From positions 1-58,636 of the forward strand of contig JAABSE010000013.1 in NCBI GenBank assembly GCA_011390575.1: a DNA stretch of 58,636 nt, read 5' to 3'. Position 1 is the first letter of the stretch. Every line of letters begins with the position of its first letter. The position numbers and the translations under genes were made by a program. The notes under the pieces were generated by a model that was not told the DNA's origin, did not search any database, and saw only the letters and a program-made list of their open reading frames with translations. Below, in pieces: positions 35,350-44,957 of this stretch. This DNA comes from Sphingobacteriia bacterium (lineage in GTDB: Bacteria > Bacteroidota > Bacteroidia > Bacteroidales > UBA7960).

Positions 35350-38300
35350 TTGATTACAGCGTTTGTGATGCTCATCATCCCAACAATCGCTTATGTTACG
35401 CTGCGTTCTTCCGCTGTGCAGGCCTACCTTACCCAAAAAGCGACCCAATACCTCTCCCGTGAGCTGGGCGTAAAAATCACTGTTGGAGGACTAAACATTA
35501 CCTCCACTTTGAATATTGTTTTGGAAGACGTGGAAATACTGGACCGGGAAAATGCACACCTGCTCTCAACCCAAAGAGTCGTTGTGGATGTTCACCGCAT
35601 TTCAGGATCGCAAAAATACCTGGCAGTCAATAAAATATTGTTTGACAAAGCCATGCTTTCCATGGCCATCTACGAAGGAGAAAAAGAGCACAATTTTCAG
35701 TTTTTGGTAGATTATTTTGCCGGCGAAGAGCGCACCGATACCGTTGCCCGCCCTCGTTGGGATGTTCTGGTACGGTCTTTTGAATTCAGAGAAGCCTCCC
35801 TCTCCTACGCCAACCAAAATAAAACTCAGCTACCCAATGGATTTGACAGCAACAATTTTGCCCTCAACAATCTTAACATTGAAGTAGCAGACATATTCCT
35901 TGAAAAAGACACTTTGCAAGCTGACCTGATGGGTTTTTCCTTTGTTCACTCACCTGATTTTCAGCTGCATTCATCTAAGGCCGAATTATTCTTCAGTTCG
36001 GAGGGTGCTCAGGTGCGAAACTTTGAGGCCGCTACCAGCCAGAGTAAGCTATTGATGAACCTTGAGATGGAGTATGAGAGTTACAATGCTTTCCGGAATT
36101 TCACCGAAGATATCAGGTTCACCCTTCAGATTGAACCTGGCTACATTGAACTTTACGAAGTGGGCTATTTTTCGGAAAATCTTTACGGACTGGAAGGAAG
36201 AGTTGATCTGGAAGGTAGTTTTTCGGGAAGAATCAATAACCTGAGAGGAAAAAATATCCGGCTCAATTACGGAGACCATACTCAGTTTGCAGGAAACTTC
36301 AATTTTGTAGGGCTACCTTCCATTGAAGAAACCTTTGTCAATCTTTCCGTTGAAAAGCTCGTAACCCGGATAGCAGATTTGGAAAGTTTACGGTTGCCAG
36401 ATTCTTTTGAAACTCCTTACCTGGTAATTCCCCGGGATTTATATGCCCTCGGCACCACTACTTTTAAAGGAAACTTCACCGGTTATATTTATGACTTTGT
36501 TGCCTATGGGCAGTTCAACTCAGGCTTAGGACAGATAAATACTGATATAGCTATCCTTAGCCAGGACAATTTTAAGGAAATCAGTTACAGCGGAAATATC
36601 GCCACAGAAAATTTTAACCTTAGCAAATTGATTGAAGGCAACGATGAGTTTGGCTCCATATCCCTTTCGTCACATGTGGAAGGGAGAGGCCACAACCTGG
36701 ACAACCTGGACATAAATATAACCGGCGAAATTCAGAATATCGACTTCAGAGGTTACGAGTACAAGCAGCTTCAGGTAGCAGGCAACTTTGTTAATCGCCG
36801 GTTCAACGGAAATATCCTTATCGACGATCCCAACCTCTTTCTTGATTTTGGAGGTATCGTGGATTTCGGAGAAGAGGTTCCCCTGCTCAATTTTACCGCA
36901 CAGATCGAAGATGCAAACCTGAGCAACCTCAATATCTTCCAGAGAGATTCCTTATTGCATAGCATTGTCTCTACGACGATTCAGGTAAATGGAAGCGGAA
37001 GCGGCATTGGGAATATTCAGGGGGAGGCAAATGCTTATTCCACCCGCTACATTGAAAGGCCAATTATACAATCGGATACAGATTCGGCTGATTACTATTC
37101 CGTTTCCACGGATGTAATAGCACTGGAGAACCGCATCAACGATAATAACCATAAAGAACTTAGATTTTATTCAGATTTTCTGGATTTTCAGATAAACGGC
37201 GAGTTACATTTTGAAAAGATGGCAACCTCGATCAACCAGTTTATATACAACTATACCCCTTCCAGGTTTGAGGAAGCACCTTCCATGCTGCCCAATGGAG
37301 GAAGTTCTGACCAGATTGCAGATTTCAGCATTCACGTAAAAAACATGAACAATTTACTGGAAGTTTTTTTCCCTGAGGTTCAGATTGCCCCTCACTCTTT
37401 TTTCAACGGAAATATTAATACCACCACTCAAGAGCTTTTCCTTACCGGCAGCACTGACTTCCTGGTATTAGCCGGCAAAAGACTGAACCAGCCCGAAATC
37501 AGCATAAATTCCAACAGACACAATATTGATTTTGTTACCAGGGGGGAAAAATTATTCCTTACCGACAGCATATGGATGGAACAATTCTTCGCTTCGGCCA
37601 ATATTTCTCAGGATACCCTTACCTTACTGACTCAGTGGGAAAACCAGAGTACGGAAAAGAAAAATCTGGGCAGCCTTAAAGCACGTGGGCTTTTTCTTTC
37701 GCCCCAAACCACCGAGCTAAGCATTCTGCCTTCCTACGCCTATGTGAATGACTCATTGTGGTCGTTCAGACCCGACAACAAAATTCTATTGGATTCTTCC
37801 TATGTTTCCATTGAAAATTTTTTCCTTTATAAAAATGCAGAACATCTGCTGATAAACGGAGTGCTTAGCGACAAAGCGGAGGACGTACTAAATATCGGTC
37901 TCAACAATTTTAATGTGGAAAGCCTGATGTTCCTGCTGGGAGACAAGAAAATTGATTTTTCGGGATATGCCAGTGGTGAACTTGAATTGTCAAATCTGCA
38001 AAAAGCACCCAACATATTGGTTGAGCTGCTAATTAAAGATTTTGCTTTCAACAGTGACCATCTGGGAGACTTATCTTTAGAGAGTCGCTGGGATGCACTG
38101 CAAAAAGCCTTCCGGATCAACGCCGAAGTTATCTATTACGGCAATGTAGGTTCTAACAAACCCATTGTGGCCAATGGATATTTCTATCCTGAAAGAGAAG
38201 AAGATAATTTTGATATTGACATTGTTATCGAAAACCTGAAGATGTCGATTCTGAGTCGGTACATGGAGGCTTTTGCATCCAATTTCAGAGGACTTGCTTC

Positions 38301-39846
38301 GGGCAGGCTAAGGCTCGACGGGCCAACATCTGCCCCCGAACTCAGCGGTACAGCAAGACTGGTAAGAACAGGTTTTAGAGTAGACTACCTCAATACTACC
38401 TACTCTTTTGCGCATGAACTGGAAGTTGAAAAAAATTATTTCCGTTTTGAGAACCTCACAATCAATGATACGATAGGCAATTCGGCTCAGGCTTCGGGCA
38501 TCATCAGGCACAACAATTTTCGGGATTTCAACCTCGATATTACTTTTATGCCCGAAAAGCTTGTTGTGCTCAATACGCAACCCCATCACAATGAATTGTT
38601 CTATGGTCGTGCCTTTGCTACAGGTTTCGGGCGCGTGCATGGCCCGGTAGAGGATATCACCATTGATATTTCTGCCACGGTAAACAGGGGAACCCAGTTT
38701 TTCCTGCCCCTGGATTCTTATGGTGAACTGACAGAGTCGAATTTTATTTCTTTTGTGGCACCCGATGCCGACAAAGAAGACAACCAGCCCTTTGTGGCCA
38801 CTCCCAATCCCGGTTTCGCACTCAATTTCGATATCACGGTAACTCCTGAAGCAGAAGTCCAAATCATATTTGACTCGCAAATTGGAGATATATTGCGGGG
38901 CAGAGGCTTTGGAGATCTGAAGGTAGAAATTGACAACCAGGGCATTTTCAACATGTATGGCGATTACACCATACAAGAAGGAGATTATCTTTTCACCCTT
39001 CAGAACCTTATCAACAAAAGATTTCGCATCGAACAGGGAGGAACCATTCGCTGGGCAGGCGATCCCTATGACGCAGATGTTGACATCAGAGCCCTGTACC
39101 GACTCAGAACTTCATTGTATGATTTGGCAGTGAACCAGTCAGACACAACAGATACTTATAAACGACGAGTGCCGGTAGAAACTGTTCTGCACCTGCAGGA
39201 TAAACTGTTCAATCCCTCACTGGCCTTCGACATCCAGTTTCCCGGCAGTGATGAGTCCACGCGTGAAATGCTTGACAGAATCATTACCACCGATCAGGAA
39301 ATGAACCGTCAGGTTTTCTCACTGCTTATTCTCAACAGGTTTGTACCACCAGAAGGGGGCTTTAACAGCGCATTGAGTTATGGGATGGGTTCCACTTCTT
39401 CTGAACTTCTTTCCAACCAGCTCAGCAACTGGCTGTCGCAGATTAGTTCCGAATTTGATATTGGCATCAATTACCGCCCCGGCGATGAAATCAGCAGCCA
39501 GGAATTAGAAGTAGCTCTTTCCACTCAGCTATTCGACGACAGAGTGATTATTGATGGCAACGTAGGGGTGGCAGGAGATCACCCGGCTCAAAACCAAAGG
39601 GCAAGTAATATTATAGGAGATGTGAATGTGGAAGTAAAAATTACGCCTGAAGGAAAATTCAGAGTGAAAGCATTCAACAGATCCAACACCTTTGATGTGC
39701 TCAACACCAATGCCCCCTATACACAGGGTGTGGGTATATTTTACCGTAAAGAATTTGACAGCCTTACTGAATTATTTCAGCGACAAAGCAGAAGTGTGCT
39801 GGAAATTCCTGAAATGGAAGACCTGGAAAGCATGAAAAGAGACTAA
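35350..39846 (+). CDS. tamB: Translocation and assembly module protein TamB (DUF490)
   Basis: About 1,498 residues from TTG 35350. N-terminal membrane anchor, AsmA-like beginning (LTQKATQYLSRELGVKITVGG), then a very long run of beta-strand repeats and the C-terminal DUF490 domain (about 1,120-1,450: GLASGRLRL, GDYTIQEGDYLFTL, GDPYDADVDIRA). TamB proteins form a hydrophobic groove across the periplasm for lipid transport or outer-membrane protein assembly. The start is uncertain: no ATG precedes the anchor helix. The frame stays open back to 35311 and reads VIKKTSVIVLITAFVML, so initiation may be at TTG 35350 or at a non-ATG codon a few codons earlier, just after GGGAGG (35313-35318); ATG 35368 would shorten the anchor. 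Confidence 0.9.
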   Translation: MITAFVMLIIPTIAYVTLRSSAVQAYLTQKATQYLSRELGVKITVGGLNITSTLNIVLEDVEILDRENAHLLSTQRVVVDVHRISGSQKYLAVNKILFDKAMLSMAIYEGEKEHNFQFLVDYFAGEERTDTVARPRWDVLVRSFEFREASLSYANQNKTQLPNGFDSNNFALNNLNIEVADIFLEKDTLQADLMGFSFVHSPDFQLHSSKAELFFSSEGAQVRNFEAATSQSKLLMNLEMEYESYNAFRNFTEDIRFTLQIEPGYIELYEVGYFSENLYGLEGRVDLEGSFSGRINNLRGKNIRLNYGDHTQFAGNFNFVGLPSIEETFVNLSVEKLVTRIADLESLRLPDSFETPYLVIPRDLYALGTTTFKGNFTGYIYDFVAYGQFNSGLGQINTDIAILSQDNFKEISYSGNIATENFNLSKLIEGNDEFGSISLSSHVEGRGHNLDNLDINITGEIQNIDFRGYEYKQLQVAGNFVNRRFNGNILIDDPNLFLDFGGIVDFGEEVPLLNFTAQIEDANLSNLNIFQRDSLLHSIVSTTIQVNGSGSGIGNIQGEANAYSTRYIERPIIQSDTDSADYYSVSTDVIALENRINDNNHKELRFYSDFLDFQINGELHFEKMATSINQFIYNYTPSRFEEAPSMLPNGGSSDQIADFSIHVKNMNNLLEVFFPEVQIAPHSFFNGNINTTTQELFLTGSTDFLVLAGKRLNQPEISINSNRHNIDFVTRGEKLFLTDSIWMEQFFASANISQDTLTLLTQWENQSTEKKNLGSLKARGLFLSPQTTELSILPSYAYVNDSLWSFRPDNKILLDSSYVSIENFFLYKNAEHLLINGVLSDKAEDVLNIGLNNFNVESLMFLLGDKKIDFSGYASGELELSNLQKAPNILVELLIKDFAFNSDHLGDLSLESRWDALQKAFRINAEVIYYGNVGSNKPIVANGYFYPEREEDNFDIDIVIENLKMSILSRYMEAFASNFRGLASGRLRLDGPTSAPELSGTARLVRTGFRVDYLNTTYSFAHELEVEKNYFRFENLTINDTIGNSAQASGIIRHNNFRDFNLDITFMPEKLVVLNTQPHHNELFYGRAFATGFGRVHGPVEDITIDISATVNRGTQFFLPLDSYGELTESNFISFVAPDADKEDNQPFVATPNPGFALNFDITVTPEAEVQIIFDSQIGDILRGRGFGDLKVEIDNQGIFNMYGDYTIQEGDYLFTLQNLINKRFRIEQGGTIRWAGDPYDADVDIRALYRLRTSLYDLAVNQSDTTDTYKRRVPVETVLHLQDKLFNPSLAFDIQFPGSDESTREMLDRIITTDQEMNRQVFSLLILNRFVPPEGGFNSALSYGMGSTSSELLSNQLSNWLSQISSEFDIGINYRPGDEISSQELEVALSTQLFDDRVIIDGNVGVAGDHPAQNQRASNIIGDVNVEVKITPEGKFRVKAFNRSNTFDVLNTNAPYTQGVGIFYRKEFDSLTELFQRQSRSVLEIPEMEDLESMKRD

Positions 39847-39860
39847 ACCTGGCTTGTGTT

Positions 39861-40988
39861 ATGTTGAAGATTGTAGCCGATAATAAAATCCCTTTTCTGC
39901 AGGGTGCTCTGGAAGAAAAAGCCAGAGTTCTTTATCTGCCGGGAGACCAGATAAAGCCCGAACACGTTAAAAATGCCGATGCACTCATTGTGCGCACCCG
40001 CACCCGTTGCGATGAATCATTGCTCAAAAACTCATCCGTTAAACTCATCACCTCTGCCACCATCGGTTTTGATCATATTGACACACGTTGGTGTGAGCAA
40101 AACAACATTCGATGGGCCAATGCCCCGGGCTGCAATGCCAATTCGGTAGTGCAGTATGTATCATCTGCCCTGGCATTTATTTCGCGGCAACATTCGATAG
40201 ACCTCACGCAGAAAACACTGGGTATTATTGGGGCAGGCAATATTGGCTCGCGGCTGGCGCAACTTACTTCTACCCTTGGAATAAAAACCCTGGTTAACGA
40301 CCCGCCACGGGCAGCCAGAGAAGGAACTTCCGGTTTTACAGATCTTGAGACCCTGCTGCAACAGGCTGACATTATCACCCTGCACATTCCCCTGGAGCAA
40401 ACCGAAAAGAATAATACATTTCATTTAGTAAATAAGGACTTTCTGCAAAAAACCAAAAAGGGTTTGTGGTTCATCAATTCATCCAGGGGCGAAATCGCCG
40501 ATACAACTGCCCTCATTGCAGCCCTGAAAACGAAACACCTTGCAGGGGCTATCCTTGATGTATGGGAGCATGAGCCGCATATCAACCAGGAATTGCTGGA
40601 TTTATCAGCCCTTGCCACCCCTCATATAGCAGGCTATTCTGCGGATGGAAAAGCAAATGGTACGGCTGTTTGTGTCAGAAACATCAGCCGGTTTTTCAAC
40701 CTCGCCCTCGAACAGTGGTATCCTCCCCATATCCCCATGCCCGATAATCACATTATTGAATATCCTTGCCTGCACCGCAGTACAGAGGCGATTTTCAACC
40801 ACCTTTCCCTGGCATCCTACAACATAGACATCGACAACCAAAGGCTTCGTCTCAACCCGTCAGATTTTGAAAAACAAAGAGGCAACTATCCTGTGAGACG
40901 CGAACCTGCCGCATGGCAGGTAAAAGCACAAGATTGCAGGGAAACTGAAAAAGATTTTATTTCAACCCTTGGATACAACCTACTGTAA
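39861..40988 (+). CDS. pdxB: Erythronate-4-phosphate dehydrogenase
   Basis: 375 residues, D-2-hydroxyacid dehydrogenase family; acts in the DXP-dependent route to pyridoxal 5'-phosphate. NAD-binding LGIIGAGNIGSRLA (about 115-128), catalytic Arg in NSSRGEIADT (about 208-217), Glu in DVWEHEP and His in TPHIAGYSADGK are present. The N-terminal ADNKIPFLQGA and the extra C-terminal dimerisation domain separate PdxB from other dehydrogenases of this family. Starts 14 bases after tamB. Confidence 0.93.
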   Translation: MLKIVADNKIPFLQGALEEKARVLYLPGDQIKPEHVKNADALIVRTRTRCDESLLKNSSVKLITSATIGFDHIDTRWCEQNNIRWANAPGCNANSVVQYVSSALAFISRQHSIDLTQKTLGIIGAGNIGSRLAQLTSTLGIKTLVNDPPRAAREGTSGFTDLETLLQQADIITLHIPLEQTEKNNTFHLVNKDFLQKTKKGLWFINSSRGEIADTTALIAALKTKHLAGAILDVWEHEPHINQELLDLSALATPHIAGYSADGKANGTAVCVRNISRFFNLALEQWYPPHIPMPDNHIIEYPCLHRSTEAIFNHLSLASYNIDIDNQRLRLNPSDFEKQRGNYPVRREPAAWQVKAQDCRETEKDFISTLGYNLL

Positions 40989-41048
40989 GCCTTTCCCGGG
41001 TGCAGAAAAGTCAATCTTCTCTTTCTGTTAAAAAAAGTAAACATTTTC

Positions 41049-41080
41049 TTTACCACCCAAACATCTTTTTTGTACTTTAG
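41049..41080 (+). promoter_or_regulatory. Promoter candidate for the universal stress protein gene
   Basis: TTTA (41049-41052), 20 bases, TACTTTAG (41073-41080), one mismatch in each box. Leader of about 115 bases to ATG 41201. Confidence 0.4.
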
Positions 41081-41200
41081 TATGTTGATTGATATCTGAG
41101 AAACCAGGCGCAAATTCAACAAGGAGAACAATTTTTAAGATAACAGATAATCTGGTATACAGCCAGATCTGTAAGTTTCCCTCACTTAAAACATAAATAG

Positions 41201-42055
41201 ATGAACGAAATAGTTGTAGGTATAGATTTTTCAAAATCGTCTATTCAGGCCTTTCAGTATGCCTTGCAGGTGGCAAAAGCTTGCGGATGTAATCTCAAGC
41301 TGGTGTATGTCAGCAAAAAACGTGATAAAGCCCTAAAGTTTATCAAGGATGACAAGGGGATGGAGATAAGCATCGCTGACAATTTCAAAAAACTCATCGA
41401 AGCTCACAGCAGCGAAATAAAGGGCGATATTTGCCATAAGGTTTTGCACGGGAAAATTTACGAAGAAATTGCCAACCAGGCCAAATACACCGATGCCGAA
41501 ATGATCATAACCGGTGCCCACGGCATGTCGGGGTTCGAAGAATTCTGGGTAGGCAATAACGCAATGAAGATCATTACCTATTCCGAAAAACCCGTTTTGA
41601 GTGTGAAGAAAACCTACGATCCCCAAAAGCACCTGATTGAGAAAATTGTTCTTCCTGTCGACAGTTCATCAGAGACCCTGCAAAAAGTACCCTTCACCAT
41701 ACAACTTGCCGGGTATTTCAACGCCCAGATAAATGTACTCTCCTTGTTTGGTTCTAAATTCAAAAACACCGATGAAAGCGTAGAGAAAAATACCCGGGAA
41801 GCGATGGAATTGATTGTAGCCAGCGGGTTGCGCTACATCAATGAGAAAAAAAACAGCGACAATTTCTCTAAGGCAACCATTGATTACGCTTTAAAAAGAA
41901 ATGCAGATCTGATTTCTGTAATGACAGAACAAGAGTATTCGTCCAATAATGTATTTGTGGGTAATTATGCCCAGCAAACCATTAATCTAAGCCCTCTTCC
42001 GGTATTGAGTTTCAGGACCAAACCGTTGCCACGGACCCACAACGAACAGGAATAG
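41201..42055 (+). CDS. Tandem universal stress protein (two UspA domains)
   Basis: 284 residues with two Usp folds. The first (about 1-145) has the opening IVVGIDFSKSS and a nucleotide-binding type loop GAHGMSGFEEFWVGNNA; the second (about 150-280) opens IVLPVDSSSETL and is degenerate, with no clear GxxG-S/T loop. Usp proteins help survival under starvation or respiratory stress. Flanked by pdxB and porQ, probably its own unit. Confidence 0.88.
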   Translation: MNEIVVGIDFSKSSIQAFQYALQVAKACGCNLKLVYVSKKRDKALKFIKDDKGMEISIADNFKKLIEAHSSEIKGDICHKVLHGKIYEEIANQAKYTDAEMIITGAHGMSGFEEFWVGNNAMKIITYSEKPVLSVKKTYDPQKHLIEKIVLPVDSSSETLQKVPFTIQLAGYFNAQINVLSLFGSKFKNTDESVEKNTREAMELIVASGLRYINEKKNSDNFSKATIDYALKRNADLISVMTEQEYSSNNVFVGNYAQQTINLSPLPVLSFRTKPLPRTHNEQE

Positions 42056-42183
42056 CCAAACCTGCCAGACAATGGAAAAACAACCTTGAGTCCTGCAGCC
42101 TGTTTAAATCCGGCAATAATAATTGAACTTTGGCGTTCTATGGGGGTTGATAGATATTTATTTACCATCAAACCGATACCTTA

Positions 42184-43284
42184 GTGAAGAAAAAGATATA
42201 CCTTCTCAGGTCTACTATAGCTACCTTTCTTTTGTTGAGTGTTTTCATTTCGTCAGATGCAATGGCTCAAAGCCAGAGCGGACGGGTTTACGAATTCATC
42301 AACCTCCCCTCCACTGCACGCATTACGGCCATGGGCGGATATGCTGTTCCGGGTCTGGATCAGGATTTAGGGATGGCTCTCTTCTACCCTTCGCTTCTTA
42401 CCAACGAGCTCCCCAAACAGTTATCACTCAATTTTGTTGACTATTTCGGAGATATCAGCTACGGCACAGCTGCCATGAACTACGGTTTCGAAAAGGCAGG
42501 TAATTTCTCTTTTTCAGTTCAATACATCAACTATGGCAATTTTATTCATGCCGATGAGTTAGGTAATCAGCTGGGTCAATTCAATGCCGGAGAATATGCC
42601 GTTGGAGTAGGCTGGGGAAGAGAACTATCTGAGAAATTCAGTATCGGTAGCAACCTCAAGGCAATTTTTTCAAACTTTGAAGAGTATTCGTCTTTTGGCC
42701 TGGCAGCAGATGTTTCGGTATCTTACCTTGATCCTGAGAGGATGATTGCCTCAGGCCTGGTTTTCAGAAACATCGGAAGGCAAATAACACACTATCATGA
42801 CAATGTAAATGAATCCTTGCCTTTTGACATTGTGCTGGGGATAAGCAAAAAATTGATCAATGCGCCCCTGCGATTCTCCTTTGTAGCACACAATCTGCAT
42901 AATTACGATCTTACTTACGAGGAGCTGGTACCCTCCGGACAAACCATTATCGGAGCCACTGAAAATGAGCGCTCTACAGCCCAGGAAAGATTCAGTGAAA
43001 TAAGTGACAAATTGCTCAGGCATGCCGTTTTCGGCATCGAATTTATGCCCACAGAAAATTTTATTGCCGGCATCGGCTACAATTACCGTCGTCGCCAGGA
43101 GATGAAAGTAGACACCCGCATATCAACCGTTGGATTATCATGGGGCGTAGGAGTAAAAATATCCCACTTCATGTTTCATTACGGACGCTCCACTTATCAT
43201 CTTGCCGGTGCTCCCAATCACTTTTCCATTTCCACCAACCTGGAAAGTCTCTTTTTCAAACCTGTTGAAAGACCATCCATATAA
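42184..43284 (+). CDS. porQ: Type IX secretion system protein PorQ
   Basis: 366 residues, GTG start, signal peptide ending AMAQ (about residue 29). Outer-membrane beta-barrel typical of the family, with the N-terminal NLPSTARITAMGGY (about 41-54) and repeated aromatic strands up to the C-terminus (HFMFHYGRSTYHL). PorQ binds the PorU sortase assembly in the type IX secretion system of Bacteroidota. No other por genes lie nearby. It is followed by ispH after 17 bases. Confidence 0.88.
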   Translation: MKKKIYLLRSTIATFLLLSVFISSDAMAQSQSGRVYEFINLPSTARITAMGGYAVPGLDQDLGMALFYPSLLTNELPKQLSLNFVDYFGDISYGTAAMNYGFEKAGNFSFSVQYINYGNFIHADELGNQLGQFNAGEYAVGVGWGRELSEKFSIGSNLKAIFSNFEEYSSFGLAADVSVSYLDPERMIASGLVFRNIGRQITHYHDNVNESLPFDIVLGISKKLINAPLRFSFVAHNLHNYDLTYEELVPSGQTIIGATENERSTAQERFSEISDKLLRHAVFGIEFMPTENFIAGIGYNYRRRQEMKVDTRISTVGLSWGVGVKISHFMFHYGRSTYHLAGAPNHFSISTNLESLFFKPVERPSI

Positions 43285-43297
43285 TACACTATTTTTG
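43264..43297 (+). promoter_or_regulatory. Promoter candidate for ispH, apparently leaderless
   Basis: GTTG (43264-43267), 22 bases, TATTTTTG (43290-43297), with the ATG of ispH beginning at 43302, only four bases after the -7 box. Transcription would start at or next to the initiation codon. The promoter overlaps the last codons of porQ. Confidence 0.45.
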
Positions 43298-43301
43298 CAC
43301 C

Positions 43302-44192
43302 ATGGAAATCAACATTGACAAGAACTCGGGTTTTTGTTTCGGAGTGCTGAATGCTATATCTATGGCAGAAGAGCAGCTCAGGAAGCATGGAACGCTGTAT
43401 TGCCTTGGCGAAATTGTACATAACCGCAAAGAAGTTGACAGGCTGCGCAAAATGGGTCTGATTACCATCAACCATGAAGAGCTGAAAGGTCTCAGCAACA
43501 CGCGTGTACTCATCCGGGCCCATGGCGAACCTCCCCAGACCTATGAAATTGCCGAAAAAAATCAGATTGACCTGATTGATGCTTCCTGCCCGGTGGTTTT
43601 AAAGCTGCAAAACAGAATCAAAAAAAGCTTCACAGAAATGGAAGCAAAAGAAGGGCAGCTGATAATATTTGGCAAGAAAGGCCATGCAGAGGTAGAAGGT
43701 CTGCTCGGGCAAACCGGAGGAAAAGCGGTTGTTGTGGGCAGCGATTTTTCAGGGCTTGATGACATTGACTTTACAAAACCTATCACCCTTTACAGTCAGA
43801 CCACACAGGACAAAGAGAAATATCTGGAGCTTACCCAATTGATTAAAAACAGGATTCGCCAGTGCAACTGTGCAGAAAAGGAAACTTCAGCCCCATTTAC
43901 CTCCTTCAATACCATCTGTGGCCAGGTTTCCAACAGGGGCCCCCACCTGGCAGGTTTTGCCGCACAGCATGACGTGGTGATTTTCGTCAGTGGCAGGGAA
44001 AGTTCCAATGGAAAGTATTTGTATAGTATTTGTAAAGAACACAATCCGCGGACCTGGTTTATTACAGGGCCGGAAGAGTTGAATGAAGAATGGTTTGCCG
44101 GAGCAGAAAAAGCAGGTATCTGCGGAGCCACCTCAACGCCTGTATGGCTGATGGAAGAGGTGGCCAAAGCAATCAGCTCTTTTTCATCCTGA
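43302..44192 (+). CDS. ispH: 4-hydroxy-3-methylbut-2-enyl diphosphate reductase
   Basis: 296 residues, last enzyme of the MEP isoprenoid pathway, a [4Fe-4S] protein. The three cluster cysteines are Cys12 (GFCFGV), Cys96 (DASCPVV) and Cys206 (ICGQVSNR). The conserved VHNRKEVDRL, RAHGEPP and C-terminal GICGATSTP are also present. Convergent with the O-methyltransferase gene. Confidence 0.95.
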   Translation: MEINIDKNSGFCFGVLNAISMAEEQLRKHGTLYCLGEIVHNRKEVDRLRKMGLITINHEELKGLSNTRVLIRAHGEPPQTYEIAEKNQIDLIDASCPVVLKLQNRIKKSFTEMEAKEGQLIIFGKKGHAEVEGLLGQTGGKAVVVGSDFSGLDDIDFTKPITLYSQTTQDKEKYLELTQLIKNRIRQCNCAEKETSAPFTSFNTICGQVSNRGPHLAGFAAQHDVVIFVSGRESSNGKYLYSICKEHNPRTWFITGPEELNEEWFAGAEKAGICGATSTPVWLMEEVAKAISSFSS

Positions 44193-44231
44193 AGCTATCG
44201 CTAAAGTTTAATCCCAAGCCAGGCAAACAAA

Positions 44232-44882
44232 TCACTCATCAGCAATTTTACGAACAACAGATAACCCGTCACGTATAGGAAGCATAAGGTTTTCTACCCT
44301 GCTATCGTTATGCACATGCTCATTGAACCGAATCAGGGCATGTGCTTCAGGATCGTTCCCAGCCGCTTCCTGAGAAAAAACTTTTCCACTCCACAGCACA
44401 TTGTCTGCCAGTATCACCCCTCCCTTTCTCACTTTGTCGAAAATCAGATCATAATAAGCAATATAGTTTTCCTTGTCGGCATCGAGAAATACCAAATCAA
44501 AGGGACCTTCAACAGTAGGTAAAACTTCCAGCGCTTCCCCGATATGATACACTATGGCATCTTCCAGGCCGGCTTCCCGGAAGAAGGAGCGGGTAAAGTC
44601 TTCGAGTTCTTCATTGTGATCGATGGTATGAAGCTTCCCTCCTTCGGTCAGCCCTTTTGCAAGGCAAATAGCAGAATACCCGGTATAGGTGCCGATCTCA
44701 AGCACCCGGGAGGGTTGCATCATGCAGCTTATCATTTCCAGCAGTTTACCCTGCAAATGCCCTGAGAGCATTCGTGCCTTCAGGATTTTTGCATGCGTTT
44801 CGCGATTGAGTCTCTTTAAAACAGCGCTTTCTTCTGTAGTATGAGCAATAGAATATTTTTCGGCATTGGGATCTGTAAACAT
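44232..44882 (-). CDS. SAM-dependent O-methyltransferase (COMT-like class I)
   Basis: 216 residues. SAM-binding motif LEIGTYTGYSAICLAKGL (about 55-72), an acidic HTIDHNEE, then DLVFLDADKENY (about 128-139) with metal-binding aspartates and ILADNVLWSGKV. This is the catechol/caffeoyl-CoA O-methyltransferase type; the natural substrate is unknown. Lies downstream of the M16 protease gene on the same strand. Confidence 0.9.
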   Translation of the reverse strand: MFTDPNAEKYSIAHTTEESAVLKRLNRETHAKILKARMLSGHLQGKLLEMISCMMQPSRVLEIGTYTGYSAICLAKGLTEGGKLHTIDHNEELEDFTRSFFREAGLEDAIVYHIGEALEVLPTVEGPFDLVFLDADKENYIAYYDLIFDKVRKGGVILADNVLWSGKVFSQEAAGNDPEAHALIRFNEHVHNDSRVENLMLPIRDGLSVVRKIADE

Positions 44883-44957
44883 AGTAATGGGTTGTTTTGA
44901 GGTTTCTAACGGCCTTCGGCAAAGGGATTATGCCCGGCATTTTCGAAATAAAAACAC

